Positions 1 to 11,640 are shown, counted from the first letter of the stretch. The stretch is DNA of 64,000 nt from Erythrophleum ivorense (GCA_026724425.1 JAIUCV010000005.1:35933784-35997783); one strand, 5' to 3'. Program-made: numbers and translations. Notes: generated by a model from the sequence alone, not told the origin.

Positions 1-617
1 CTAGTTTTTAGGTTCATTTTCTTTTCTAAGGGATTGTAAATATTAACTTTTAATAGGCAACCCTAAACACAAAAGTAATTCAAACTAGGTTTTCTTCCTA
101 TCCAAAGTTCAAAAAGTGTTTTTGGCACAGATTTGCTAAGAACTCTGTTCAGTATATAAATGGCTATTTTCAAGGCCTAACCCTATAGGAATTCTGGCAA
201 TTTACATCTACTCATCATACTCTTCATCATGTCTTTAAGTGTGCGGTTATGCTTTTTGGCTACACCATTTTGTTCAGAGTTACCAAGTATGGTATATTGT
301 AGAACAATTCCACAATCTTGCAACTATTTTGCGAAAAGTCCTATATGCTGGCCCGTGGTATCATGTCTACCATGATATTCTCTGCCACGGTCAGATTTCA
401 CTATCTTGATAACTCTTCTCAATTGCTTTTCTACCTCAGTTTTAAAAATTTTAAATTTTTCAAGAGTATTAGATTTTTCTTTAATCAAATAAAGATAGCC
501 AAATCGAAAAAAATTATCAATGAAAATGATAAAGAACCCATTACCACAACTAGCAAGAGAAAGAGGTCTACTAATGTTTATATAAATGATTTCTAAAAGA
601 CTTGAACTTCTAATCGC
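1..617 (-). pseudogene. Ty1/copia integrase remnant (copia element 1), truncated by window edge
   Basis: Reading the minus strand gives broken frames that match the copia integrase core: a DRGREYHGR-type segment near 370-400, then an SEQNGVAKKHNRTL-type segment near 230-290 that normally carries the third catalytic acidic residue region. Integrase joins the reverse-transcribed cDNA into host DNA. The open blocks are short and separated by stops and shifts, so no functional enzyme can be made. The remainder of pol (reverse transcriptase, RNase H) and the 3' LTR would lie to the left, outside the window. The family call rests on motif recognition; the exact copia lineage is not assigned. Confidence 0.8.
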
Positions 618-1230
618 TCATTTCTTTCTACTCTTAGTGAACTTTCTTTTAATGTAATCTACACAAGTTCGTAAATCATCAAACTTTAAGGAAGGTAAAA
701 TATCAGTTTTAATTAACCTTTTAACTTTTTCCCTAGAGATATGACTTAAGCGCTTGTGCCATAATAAAAAGGATTTTTCTTTAATTTTAGACCTTTTGGC
801 AACCACATTTTTCAGTATTTAAAGATAAAGAAATATTATCAGAAACTAGAGATAATTTATATAAATCATCCACTAAATATTCATAACCAATAATTTGGGA
901 ATTTAATATTAAATTTATTTTTCCATTGTCGAAAGTAAAATAAAAACCAAATTTATCTAAACAAGAAATAGAAATCAAATTTCTCCTAAAAGAAAGTACA
1001 TAAAAAATGTCTTTCAAAATAAGTTCAAATCTGGTTGCTAAAATTAAACTAACGTTTCCCACTAACTCTACCACTACTTCAAAGTCATTTTTAGCCCTTA
1101 GCTTGCTTTCTCTTAGGTTTGATTTTCTCAAGTTTTTGAATCCTTGTAAAGACACAATAATATGGGTTGTAGAACTACTATCAAGCCACCAAGAATTAAT
1201 AGGGACATCAACTAAATTAGACTCATAACA
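618..1230 (-). pseudogene. Copia element 1: protease and GAG-pre-integrase remnant
   Basis: The higher part (1230 to 787) carries a WWLDSSSTTHI segment, which matches the copia aspartic protease motif (D-S-G-[AC]-[ST]-x-H). The catalytic glycine position reads serine here, so the active site appears lost. It runs on to a YVLSFRRNLISISCLDKFG segment, typical of the protease-to-integrase linker. The lower part (806 to 618) carries LLWHKRLSHISREKVKRL, the GAG-pre-integrase zinc-binding domain. The two parts overlap in different frames, showing a frameshift near 790-805. The order on the minus strand (protease, pre-integrase, integrase) fits Ty1/copia and not Ty3/gypsy. Confidence 0.85.
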
Positions 1231-1457
1231 AAATAAAAACTAAGGGATTATCTTTAGATTTCTGCTTATTTTCTAGTCAAGCCTTGAATTTTGTACAATC
1301 ATTCTTCTTATACCTCTTTCCATTACATTAAAAAATACCATATGTTTTTCTTAATGGGAGTTGGTTTAGGACCTTTTACATCATGGTGCTGATTATTACC
1401 TAGTTTCTTTGAACTTTGATTCTTATGAGGAGTATTAAATTGATTTTTCTTATATTT
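1231..1457 (-). pseudogene. Copia element 1: degenerate zinc-knuckle segment of gag
   Basis: Between the gag block and the protease, one minus-strand frame reads C-N-G-K-R-Y-K-K-N-D-C followed by TKFKA and a stop (about 1265-1325). This is what remains of a CCHC nucleic-acid-binding knuckle. The first C-x2-C pair is not intact and the histidine is replaced by tyrosine. In intact copies this knuckle binds the element's RNA in the virus-like particle. The assignment depends mainly on position and the partial motif. Confidence 0.55.
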
Positions 1458-2114
1458 CTATTTATCCTTACCAGAATGGGGTTTACGATGGGAAATAAAA
1501 AGGGTTAGATCACAAGATAGGTCACTCTTTTCTTTTTTTAATTTCTCTTTTTCAATAACACACTTGGTAATAAGGTCATTAATGGTCCATTTTTCACCAA
1601 AGGTATTATAGGCAGTTTTGATTTGTGTAAATTTAGTAGGTAGGCAATTCAAGGCATGTGAAATAATAAAATTTTTATTTAGGTCAATGCTATGGATTTT
1701 CAGTTTAGTTTGGATATAAACCAGCTTTAAAATAAACTCCCTTACTCCTTCATTATTATCATACCTCATATTAGTCAACTTTTTCATTTGATATCCAAAT
1801 TCAACGTTATTAGATACTTGGTATCGTTCTCCCAAAATAATAAAAAATTCTTTAGCACTTGTAGTTTTAGGTGAGCCACTAAGTAAGCACTCAAAGATGG
1901 TTCTCTTAATAGCAATTAGACTAAGTCTATTGGATCTCTCCCAATTGGCTAAGAACTCTTTTTGTTTAGTTGTACTCTTCTCATTTACTTCAGATTTACT
2001 CTTGTATAATGTTAGATCAAGATAAGCAATTCCTAAAGAGAATTCTATGTCTTGCTTCCACTTGTTATAATTTGATCCAGTTAAAATCTCAATTGAAGCA
2101 GAACAGTTATTCAT
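1458..2114 (-). pseudogene. Copia element 1: gag (UBN2-type capsid) open block
   Basis: A minus-strand frame stays open for over 200 codons from an ATG at 2114 (an upstream in-frame ATG lies at 2159). It begins with LTGSNYNKWKQDIEFSLG, the hallmark start of the plant copia gag (DUF4219/UBN2) capsid domain. It continues with the expected W..SN..SL..I, Y.M..L...Y.....V.EFI and L..LP..F....Y segments, ending in a lysine-rich stretch before the zinc-knuckle remnant. Length fits the capsid part of a copia gag. It is the best-preserved piece of this element, but the downstream knuckle, protease and integrase are broken. Confidence 0.85.
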
Positions 2115-3800
2115 AGAAAAAGTAACTGCAAAATAGGAATGCATTAGAATAAATAGCAAGGGAAATTTATACGTAGCTTTAATTAAAACGAGCTATCATA
2201 ATGAGACCCATATAATAGCACATTCTCGTTAGGTGGAATGTACAAATTAAGGTCATAACCAAGATCAAAATCTCAGATGAGTTAATCAATGAGAATACAC
2301 TGGATTCAAATATATATCCTTTTTAAGCAAATAAATATCTTAAACTAATGCATTCTCCAATAACTTCATCCTAAATCAACTCTAATTATAGCATACAATA
2401 ATCTCCTTTTGGCAAGTTATAACATGAGATAATTAGTGGTTTTCCTCAAATTACAAAAGAAATTTCATAAATTAATATGAACAATTTCACTTTGGTGGCA
2501 ATTATCCATAATAATTCATAAAATTCCTTACATGGGAATTAATTTTTTCTTGCCCAAAATTATGGTACAGTTTTTAAGGAGATATAACCAAATATAATAC
2601 CCCTACTTACCATAAACAAATTTCATAGCATTCCAAAGAAATAATACGCATATACAATTATAATAAGATCATATTCTTTCAAAGAATAAACATATTAAGA
2701 CATGTACTTTGGGTTGAGAATATATCAATATATATTATCATATAGGGAGAGTGAACATCATCATAAGATTCAAAATATAGTAAATTAATTTTGTAATGGA
2801 TTACTTTTCAAAATATTATCCAAATAAATATTAAAATATATTTTATACATTAATATTTATATATAAAAAATTTATAGTGGTCCAAAAATTATAAAACATA
2901 TTCCAAAAATTCATATTTAAAATAAGGATCACAACACAAAAAATGACACTAAAAAATTTCACCTATAGATTGCACACTCTCCCTCACTTTCTTAGGTTGC
3001 GAGTAGAGAAACTGTTGGAGCTTCATCCCTTACCTCCAGTGGGTCAGCCCAATGTCCAAAAACGGGTCACGTAGACCCGCACGAAATCTAGCAACTTATG
3101 GAGCTTTTTGATGTGTTTTTCTCATGGTTTTGATGTGGGTTTTGTTCCTAATCTCATCCTAAACTCATCTACCATAAAAGCTCTAAATTTTATTGAGTGT
3201 TTATGGGTTTTTTGAAGCAAAGAAGCTCCCTTTCAGTCAAAATGAATGAAGCTTATGTTTGATTTTTATTCTCACAATTTCATAAGTATTTTCATTCACA
3301 AATTCATCCACGACATGTTAATACCCAAAGCCCTAAATTATACATGAGAATTACATGATTTAGATGCGAAAGAAGCTTTTAAAAAAAAAGTCTCCCATGG
3401 TAGAAATTTTTTGAAAGAAATTGCAATGTAATTAGTCAAATTTTGATGCAAGTGATATATGTGTTTTACTTATATGATTAATGGGAATGTAGTCTTTGAA
3501 AAACATTCATCAATTTGACCTATTTTATGAGATTGAAAATTCAATCTTAAAACCTACCCTAGAATTTCAAAATCCAAATTCTCCCTCCACGGTGTATGAA
3601 AATTCACAATTCAGGTATCAATTGATTCACAATTTTAATATATACAAAAGCCCTAAGGTCTTGGGTTCTAATTTTTTAAAAATCATCTAATTAAAATTTT
3701 AAAACTTATATGGATGAAAATTGCAAAAAGTTAAAAAAATTTTAAGCATGTATTCATGTCTTCAAACTAATTATCATATTCTAAATCATATAATTGTAGT
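2115..3800 (-). other. Copia element 1: long untranslated leader between 5' LTR and gag
   Basis: About 1.7 kb of AT-rich sequence with no credible coding frame lies between the gag start and the primer-binding site of the same minus-strand element. This is long for a copia leader, so the interval may include a further insertion. I could not find boundaries for one. A slightly GC-richer patch near 3000-3090 interrupts the AT-rich background. Confidence 0.4.
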
Positions 3801-3810
3801 TCTGATACTA
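3799..3810 (-). other. Primer-binding site of copia element 1
   Basis: On the minus strand this reads TAGTATCAGAAC, close to the TGGTATCAGAGC site complementary to the 3' end of initiator tRNA-Met used by most plant copia elements. It lies two bases inside the proposed 5' LTR edge, the expected place. Confidence 0.75.
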
Positions 3811-3812
3811 AA

Positions 3813-4238
3813 TGTAAGAATAAATTTAAGACAATTACATGAAATTAGAATACTAAATTAATTATTTGTAGAAGACATGGTAACAATTTAGAATACCCCA
3901 TTGATTCTGAATCCCTGAAGGCTTGAAGAGACTAAAACTTACTCTGTGATTCATACTCCTTATTACAACTTATAATGGGATAAGTTGTGGAGTTAAAATT
4001 TGACATGAATACAGATGAGATCTAATCAGGTTTAAATAAACCTTAATACTCATCCATTATGGGCCTATAGGTTAAGACCTACACTTTTATCCATACTAAT
4101 CAATTAGATATTCAACTTAAAATAATAGGATCACCAATCATAATAAGTGGGTCCAAATACATCTTATATGAATCATAAATTAGCTAATTTTTATTTAAAA
4201 CAAAAATTAATTGATTGTAACACATAATACTTCTAACA
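3813..4238 (-). repeat. 5' LTR of copia element 1
   Basis: The segment starts TGTAAGAA and ends TTCTAACA on the + strand. On the minus strand that is TGTTAGAAG...TTCTTACA, the TG...CA ends and TGTTAGAAG-like start common for copia LTRs. It directly adjoins the primer-binding site and is 426 bp long. The partner 3' LTR would be beyond the left window edge, so the LTRs cannot be compared and the target duplication cannot be checked. Confidence 0.75.
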
Positions 4239-5754
4239 ATAAATTGATATTTTATTTTATTAGCGTTACTCAATTGCAAAAAATTTGAGTGTGCTTATTT
4301 GCCTTTCTATATACTTTGTTATTTATATTTAGTCAGTCGTAAACTCATTCTACTTCTTTTTTTTTTTATTAAGATTAGCAAGTAGTTAAGCAAAATGCTC
4401 TAGGACTAGTATACCTTCTTAGATACATTGGGTAGATATCTTATTAGATGATGGTGATATATGATTCCATGATGTTGTGGCCACTAAGTTTTGATTTGGA
4501 TAATGTGATGTGGGAATTATAGTTTGTTCAAATCATTCATTTTATTTGTCTTTCTTTCTTTTCTTTCTTTTTATTAAAAAAGTGTTAACTACTATATTAA
4601 GATTGTTTGTAAAAATTGTAAAGTATTCATATTACAAGGGAGATTTGTTGGGTTCTAAACAACCCTAAGTGACTTTATTAAACAAATTATGTATTTTGAG
4701 AGTGTTATGTAAATTTTAAAATCTTTTTAGTCTTATTGTAGTCAAATGATGCTATTTCTTTAAACTTGCTAAGCTAAACTAGTTTTGGGTTGGCTTAGCT
4801 TATGCACCAATTATGGCTAGGGATTTCAGTTGTGAGAGAAAAATTATGTCCTTAGCTTAATTATAGGTCTTCTCTTAAAAGTTACTATTACATCCATTTA
4901 AAGTGTTCTTATGTTTATTATTTTTAAAATATAATAAGTATTAATACTTGTTTAAATAGTATAATTTAATTATTTTTCTAGATTTAACAAATGTTCATTT
5001 ACTAAAAAGTAAATAATTGTTTAAAACAAAGAACATATTCATAACATTTTTTTAAGAAACTTAATCAATTAAAATATTATAATTAATAATATTTAATTTC
5101 AATAATGACATGCATTTTAAGTATATATTAATAAATATAAGCATTGACACAAATCTAACAAAATTTTAAAATAAATTAAGTTAATAATTTTTTACATAAA
5201 ATAAATAATATTAAAATGAAGGCTTAAAGATTTTTTTTAATAAATTATATTTTTAATAAAAGAAACTAAAGTTAATTTTTAGATGGTCAAATTGTTAATT
5301 TTAAGGGAAATTTATCTATACTTTTCATAATAATAGAAAAAACTATATAATTAAGTGATCACTTAAACAAAAGAGAAAGTAATTTATTGTATTTACATCA
5401 ATAGTTTTTAATATGAATACACACCAATATTTAATGAAATGATTTCCTCTAGAATTGATAAACCACCTATTAGTACTAATTAGACTATGTATATGCTTTA
5501 AAAAAAAAGACTCTTACCTTGATCATGCCACGTTTTTATTATTTATTGTTAGTATCTAAAAATCACAACTGACATTGTGACTATGAAGTGACAGCTAAGG
5601 GAAATTACTAGTTGAGAATGCCACAAATGTGGTTCATCAAGAACTTTAGTTGAAAGAATAAAAAAAAAGTGAGAAATCATGAAACATATAATCTTGGTGT
5701 AATTGACTTCAATGGGCAAGTACAGCTCACGAGCACCACAAAAAGGACATTAAG
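4239..5754. other. AT-rich intergenic DNA, possible copia LTR fragment
   Basis: No credible gene. Near 4636-4650 a purine run (ACAAGGGAGATT) is followed by TGTTGGGTTC. This resembles a polypurine tract plus the start of a plus-strand copia 3' LTR, but I could not find the other end. The rest, especially 4880-5500, is very AT-rich and featureless by eye. Confidence 0.3.
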
Positions 5755-5866
5755 TGTAACAACCAGAAAAAGAAAAGAAAAGAAAAGAGAAAAGAAAAAG
5801 GAAAAGAAAGAAAAGTTGAAAATTTTCGGAAGCTGAAAATTTTCTAAGTCTGCTAGCTACAGCTTA

Positions 5867-6082
5867 GCTATAGCGAATGTATCTGTTCGCTATAGCGAGA
5901 AATGGGCTAGCTATAGTGAGAGAGCCTTCTCGCTATAGCGAAAATGCTTCTAGCTATAGCGAGTGCAGGCATTCCATACAAAATCCAGGGGGTAGCTCGC
6001 CGTAGCGGGAGCTATAGCGAAGGCCAAGGTCTGGGACTTATACGAGCTCGCCGTAGCGAGGGTTATGACTCGCTATAGCGAG
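5867..6082. repeat. Cluster of CTCGCTATAGCGAG-type palindromes in solo LTR
   Basis: About nine copies of a short palindrome related to CTCGCTATAGCGAG start near 5867, 5887, 5910, 5929, 5952, 5996, 6011, 6047 and 6069, at irregular 15-45 bp spacing. The copy at 6069-6082 is a perfect 14-base palindrome, and two copies read CTCGCCGTAGCG-. They sit just upstream of the purine-rich leader, where a promoter or RNA leader structure would be expected. Function is unknown. Confidence 0.85.
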
Positions 6083-6162
6083 GGTGAGTCCGGAAAAGCG
6101 TAAAAAGAGAGATTTTGACTTTTTAAAGAGTCTAAACTCTTCCTTTCTCTTAGAACCGACCT

Positions 6163-6245
6163 AAGCTTCGACCAAGGAGAGAGAAAAGAGTTGTGGAGAG
6201 AGAGAGAGACCTAGAGAAGCAAGGAGATCAAGCAAAGAGGTGAGT
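6163..6245 (+). promoter_or_regulatory. Purine-rich leader ending in a consensus 5' splice donor
   Basis: An AAGCTTCGACCAAGG block is followed by GA-rich sequence and then AAAGAG|GTGAGTAATC, with the donor GT at 6240-6241. A leader of this layout also occurs in the LTR at 17620-19806 (AAGCTTCGATCAAG at 18108-18121), and a donor of the same kind in the repeat at about 14033. I infer that the LTR transcript began upstream and was spliced here. No transcript evidence is available. Confidence 0.4.
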
Positions 6246-6819
6246 AATCTTGAGATTTCCCTAGCTTTTCTCCTTAGCATGTTGTTCTCCTCCTTTTGCT
6301 TTCTCTTTCTACGGTTTTAAAAGTTAATATGGGTTAGGTTCAGAAGAGGGAAGTAGGAAAACTACTCTAGAAGGAGGGTAGAACTCATATATCTTCATTT
6401 CTTCTTCCTTACTTTCTTCTTTGAGGGCTTGAAAGAGGAAGGAGAGTGAGTAGAGTTCTAGAGAGAGAATCCCTAGCTTCTTACATGGGTAGTGAGGGTT
6501 TACTTTGAGGAAGAGTCTCTTTTAGCTTTGTGAGAGTTATTTAAGCTATGAGAGAATAATTTGGTGCTCTTTGTTATGCCTAGGCTCAAAGGAAGCAACT
6601 CCACCTAGTTGTGAGTGTGAAATCAAGAAGGGAGAAAAGGAATTGAAAGGGAAGACTTGTGTAATCCGATAAGGTAGCTCTCTACTCTTTTCTTGTTGCA
6701 TTCTTGGTTGTGTAATAGTCATTATATGTTGTGTATGTGCCTGTATGATGAGATATGCCATTGATTTTGCCTTGATGCATCGGTACCAATATGCTTAAGA
6801 TGTGATTGTGGAAAGTGCT

Positions 6820-6944
6820 CGGGTGAGGTGGTGCCGAAAGTCCCTTGAGACGGGTGAGGAGGAGCCAAAAGTCCCTAAACCAAGGGTGAGGCCGATCCAA
6901 AAGTCCTAAAGCTCGGGTGAGGCTAGACCAAAAGTCCCGAGAGC
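6820..6944 (+). repeat. Four-copy 31-bp tandem repeat inside solo LTR
   Basis: Units begin at 6820, 6851, 6883 and 6914. Each starts with [CA]GGGTGAGG and contains CC[GA]AAAGTCC near its centre. The units differ at several positions, so the array is old. No open frame is maintained through it. Confidence 0.85.
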
Positions 6945-8512
6945 CTATTCTTGGCATTGACATGATAATCATGGCATGAAACACATATGTTGTGTTATTG
7001 CGACTTGTTTGCATGCTTGACCAGTTGTATGCCTTGATTGCATCTTGAATGAGTATGAGCTATTGAGATTCTCCCGAATCTCACCCCCTTCCCCTCCCAT
7101 CTTAATATCCAGGTGGTATTCAAGGAGAGGCAAGCATACCTCATGGAGCCTAATAGAGCATATTTAAGACATGTATAGTTTCTTTTGGTTATTTTGTTGT
7201 ATAAGGTGCCAAAATGAATATGCACCTATTATTTTTGAGTTGTAAATGTGTAAGCACATGTAAATATATGTACAAATGATGTATGGATTGTGTAAAGAGC
7301 CAAGGTAATGAGAATGTAGAATTTAGCCCTTTTGAGGCTTCTATGAAATGATGTACTCTCTTCCATAGCATAGTGAATTTGGAACGTATGATGATTTGGA
7401 ATACTTAGACAATTCATATATGCTATGTTTGTACTTTCAAACTTGCCCAAAAGATGCTATAGCATGTGGAAGGTCATTTAGACCCATTTTGAACCACATG
7501 GGGTGCCAAAACTGCTAAATGGGTGAGCTCTATCAAAGTATAACCGGATGAGCTCTTCTTGTTATGGAATTTGGCATGCCTCTAGAGTCTATTGAAAGCT
7601 TCTTGAGAAGCTAAAGTGGGAAATATTCGGAGGTCTAGAGAATATTTAATGAATTGTTGAAATTGAGAAATTTCAATGGGTTGGTCATGATACTGTATAA
7701 TAGGTCCGAAAATGAAACCATGTCATTCATAGACCAAATGGTGTCCGATTGTCATGAAAGTTTATGAGCATAAACTAGATATCCACAGTGACCTATACCA
7801 ACTAGAAGAACCTTAATTGGAGGTCTGTAGAGAGAGAAATGACTTTCTGAAGTTCTGTATCAGCATCAGGGAAGTTTCTGACCTTCGTTACTGTTTCATC
7901 AGCTTTCGAGGTCTTAGAACTCCTGAACTGTTCTGGACTTATTTTTCTCCTCTAGTTAATATCTGTAGCTTTCCAAATTGGTACAGTTTGTCCATATTTG
8001 ATTTTTGTGAAAATAATTATGAATTTCCGAAGTTCATGACAATAAACTGCACCAGTATCGGGGACAGCCGGACCTCTATTCCTATTTCGATGTCAATGAT
8101 GGTCTAGACATTGAGATTGAGGTTGGGAGTTATTTTTAGTGTGAAGTTAACATCCCAAGATTTCCAGAGAGCTATGATTTGCTTGATTCCTATTTTTCTA
8201 GAATTAGTTGTGATTTTCCAAAGTTGGAGCCAGAAATCTGATTTATGGGCCCGATTTAGAAATTGTGTTTTCTTGGTTTTTGGCTTCTTGCCCGTGGTTT
8301 GTGAGACGTTTGAGACTATGTACAAGTTTTATAAATGGTGTTTGAGTAAGGAATATGGATGATGGGTTCACAGGACCCACAGGGCAAAATATGACCGGTT
8401 AAACCCTGACTTTAAGTAGTGAAATACCACGGTTTCGGTCATTTTCCTGGGAAATCATATGGAATCAAGCCTAGAGGGAGGTTAATTGGAATGAAGTCAG
8501 TAAGGTGTTACA

Positions 8513-8924
8513 TTAAGTAGTAATACAAGGTATGGAAAGTGGATAGTGGCCAGGCATAGGATATTTACAAACAGTCAAAGAGGCTAAAAAAGGATAGAGG
8601 AGGGCAAGAAAGAGAGAAATGCATAAACCAATACAAAGAACTTGATTTACAATTTTATTTACTTATTTTACTTACTCAATTTGTTTACAACTTTTTGCTA
8701 TTTACTTTCAACCTTTTATTTGAATTGTAATCGAGTTGTTTTGAAGCTTTTGCCATCAATACAATTTCTTATGCACTTTGTACATGCAATTCAATTACAA
8801 GAGAACAATTCCATTTATGGTACCAATTACTTTATCACATTTGGAACCCTTCTTTACACAGGGTTAGCTTTATGTATGTTAGCAATAATAATAATAATAA
8901 TATAGTCAAGAGGTCAACTAAGTT
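8513..8924. other. Short intergenic stretch between repeats
   Basis: It starts with the right copy of the TTAAG target duplication. No gene is visible. The composition (purine-rich to about 8640, then T-rich with an AATAAT run near 8884-8902) resembles the pattern at 9056-9480, so it may be an older diverged copy of that repeat. Confidence 0.3.
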
Positions 8925-9480
8925 AGCCAAGAGCCTTGATAGTTAAGTAGTCCACAAAAAAGGAAACATGAGGCTTGACTTAGTCAGCATAATTTTAGGA
9001 CAATTTTCCATGTAACTATGTTAAAAAAGCGATGAAGTTAGTGAAGGCATAACATATGAATGATGGCTTATCATGGGGAGCAATTACTAACCAAGAAAGC
9101 CTTTATAAAAGAGAAAGAAGGCCAAAACATATAACCAAACCACACAAGAAACTATTCAATAACTTACTTTTATCTTACTTTACGCACATTTACTTTTATC
9201 ATTTATTTCTAGCTTTATTCATCCACTTTATTTATTTGCTTTATGCTTTTTAGTTCTAGTTTATTTCTAGCATTTTACTATTGTTTCCAACTAATTACTG
9301 GAATAGTTGTTAGGTTTTTTTTTGAAGTTTTTCTGCCCTCATTCATTATTGCTTGAATTTATACTATTAGTTAATCAATTTGAAGAATATATTTCCTACT
9401 CCTAATTTTATTTATCTCCATCTTTTTTAGTTCATTCCTATTTAAAACCTTTTTTCACTTAGGCTTAACTATATTTAGTA
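8925..9480. repeat. Composite repeat, copy 1 (LTR-like)
   Basis: The part from 'agccttgatagtt' (about 8930) to about 9040 recurs at 11655-11775. The part from about 9045 to 9480 (marked by GAATGATGG, ACTAACCAAGAAAG, then T-rich sequence) recurs at about 16040-16440. Together these two downstream segments match this copy in order, as expected if a second copy had been split by a later insertion. A pair of old LTRs flanking 9481-11650 is the simplest reading. Exact ends and a target duplication were not found. Confidence 0.55.
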
Positions 9481-9871
9481 CCTAGGAGAACTACATAGGT
9501 TTTAAATGTTTGAATATGTCTAAAGACTATCAATGGTTGAACAATTACTTGTTTGATGAAGATATGATCCTAAAATATACCTATCATGTTCTCAAGGAAA
9601 CTAACAGAGCAACTGCAAAAGGTTAGAACCACTTTAGGTTATTCGCATCAATGATAGTCAAAATTCCATCATTAAAACATTATGTTATGGAAGGTATATA
9701 TAAGTATATGACAGTGATGCTTGCTATATTTGTCAAAATTGTGAAGCTTATGGTAGTTAACAAACTCCATAGCAAGTGAAAAAGAGAAAGGGTAGCCATA
9801 AGGTAGGTTGAGGGGTACATTGTATCGATTGAGAGGCAACCATTTAATATTATGTCAACTCATAGTTTTCT

Positions 9872-10480
9872 AATAGCTAAAATTCATTACTCGATATTTG
9901 TGGCTTTAACCAGAATTTACTAATTAAGACTTGCAGCTATAGCCAAAAATCATTAGCTCATGCTTGCTATTGTATTTTAAGTTAATTAGTAGACACTTAT
10001 AGTTATAGCTAGAATTAATTAGTTGATACCTATAGTTGTAGCCAAGATTCATCAACTGACACTTATAGTTTGCAATCAAAATTCATTAGTCGAAACCTGT
10101 AGCTGTAGTTAGAAATCATTAGTCAACAATTGCCATTGTAGTCAGAGTTAATAAACCTACACCTAAGTTAGAGTTGATACATATAGTTGTAATCAAAATT
10201 CATTACCTGATGCTTGAAATAATAGCCAAAATTTATCAACCAATGCTTGTAAATACAACCAAAATTCATCAACAAACAACTGTAATTGTAATCATAATTC
10301 ATTAGCTGATGCCTATATTTATAGCCAAAATTTGATAATTGATGCTTGCAATTGTGGCTTGAACCTGATAGCTAATTTTTGTAGCTATAACCAGATATTA
10401 ATAATCAATGTTTATGGTTGTAGCCCATGATTTGGTAGTTGATGCTTATGATTGTAGTTACAATTCAACATTCAATGCTA
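9872..10480. repeat. Diverged 33-bp tandem array, about 18 units
   Basis: Successive segments such as TTCATTAGTCGAAACCTGTA, TTCATTACCTGATGCTTG and TTCATTAGCTGATGCC recur at about 33-bp steps, each followed by an ATAGCCAAAA-like tail. I can line up roughly 18 units, a few shortened to 25-26 bp. Units share perhaps two thirds of positions by eye. Thirty-three is a multiple of three, but stops break most frames today, so an ancestral coding repeat is possible but not shown. Confidence 0.8.
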
Positions 10481-11112
10481 AGGGATATATTTGATGCATC
10501 TCCTAGTTTACATACTTGCATAACAATTTATCTTGTCAATAATGGTGACAACTACACAAGGCTTTTATGCCCAAATGTAAGCCATACTACACTATAGGCT
10601 AGATAACAAGCCAAATATAGCCATGATATATCTAGATATGTTGGTAGAGGTTATGAATAAACATTTTGAATTCATACCCAAGAAGAGAGAAAGACCATTT
10701 TATAAGAAATCATAGCTAAAGTGGATAGAACAAGTTATGCTATTGCCAAACCATACCTAGAGTAGGTAGATCAAGTCAATAATAAAACCTGTTAGTCATT
10801 TTTTAGTTCAAAGTAGAGAGGTAAACCAGAATGAGTTTAATAAGCTATAATTGTTTCCTATATTCTTGATCCACGCTATATTCATCTAGTATGCCAACCT
10901 ACTTAACTTGATATAGAATTGGTAGGAGATGGAGAAGTTATTCTAAAAGTAGTTTAATAGAGTACAAGCCAAAGTCATTATCTTTGATGTCTTAGCACTA
11001 AAGTAAAAAGTAGATGAGCCAGTCAAAGAATTTATTGAGGTTTAAGAGAATGAAAAGCATGTGAAACATGCAATTGCTAGAGACTAAAGTGGTAAGGATG
11101 GCTGTAAGATGA

Positions 11113-11358
11113 ATGGACTTGGCACCAAGAGACATGTTGACCATACAAGATTATTCCAATTTAATGGATTTAGTCACAAAGGCTTATATGATAGAACAAT
11201 TTATCAAAGAGAAGGAGAGCATAAGAGTTACCAAAACTCCAAAAGGGCCCCTTATAGTTTCCATCTTTGAGGCTGAAGAGAAGCTAGAAATGGCTGTTGA
11301 GTCAGAAAAAGATGAGGCATTTGAAGTAGCTGCCAAAAATATGGCTAAGATTGAGTAG
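11113..11358 (+). pseudogene. Possible gag-like fragment
   Basis: An open block of 81 codons starts at ATG 11113 and ends with TAG. Its first half contains APRDMLTIQDYSNLMDLVTKA and then EQFIKE, which resembles the 'Y..LVD.A...E..' segment at the end of plant gypsy gag capsids. The second half is rich in glutamate, lysine and alanine. Neither a zinc knuckle nor an upstream capsid domain is intact. I cannot exclude a chance open frame. Confidence 0.3.
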
Positions 11359-11640
11359 TAAAGGCTATTCATGTTCAATCTTAAGACCATCTAAGGGCAA
11401 AAAAAGACATCTTATGTTGGCTGGGAAAGATATAGTGGTAGATACTAATCCATTTTTTTAGGGCAACCCCAACTAACATGGTATTGATTATTTACTTGTT
11501 GTCTACATCCTTAATTGTTAAAAGAAAAAGGTTGAATTTTAGGGAGAAAGCAAACCAAAGTCAACCTACATAGATGAAAAGATTATGCCTTTTAGTGTCA
11601 AATTGTTGGCACAAGAAAAAATAATAATTCAGTTAAGAAC

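Larger units (their letters stand above)
5755..8512 (+). repeat. Gypsy-type solo LTR with perfect 5-bp target duplication
   Basis: The element starts TGTAACAACC and ends GGTGTTACA, imperfectly inverted TG...CA ends of the type seen on many plant Ty3/gypsy LTRs. It is flanked by TTAAG on both sides (5750-5754 and 8513-8517), a perfect 5-bp duplication. No gag, pol, primer-binding site or internal direct repeat lies between, so it is best read as a 2,758-bp solo LTR left by LTR-LTR recombination. Inside are a palindrome-rich block (5867-6082), a purine-rich leader (about 6163-6240) ending in a consensus splice donor, and a 31-bp tandem repeat (6820-6944). Orientation is inferred from the leader/donor layout. 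Confidence 0.85.
9481..11640 (+). mobile_element. Degenerate interior of an old retroelement
   Basis: This interval lies between the two copies of the composite repeat. It contains a 33-bp tandem array (about 9872-10480) and a gag-like open block (11113-11358). The surrounding sequence 10640-11100 has short stop-broken frames of lysine- and glutamate-rich character. No reverse transcriptase, integrase or protease motif could be recognised, so if this is a retroelement it is non-autonomous or badly decayed. Confidence 0.4.

Noticed and set aside
9872..10480. CRISPR-like array
   Set aside because: Units are directly adjacent with no unique spacers, are highly diverged, and lie in a plant genome.
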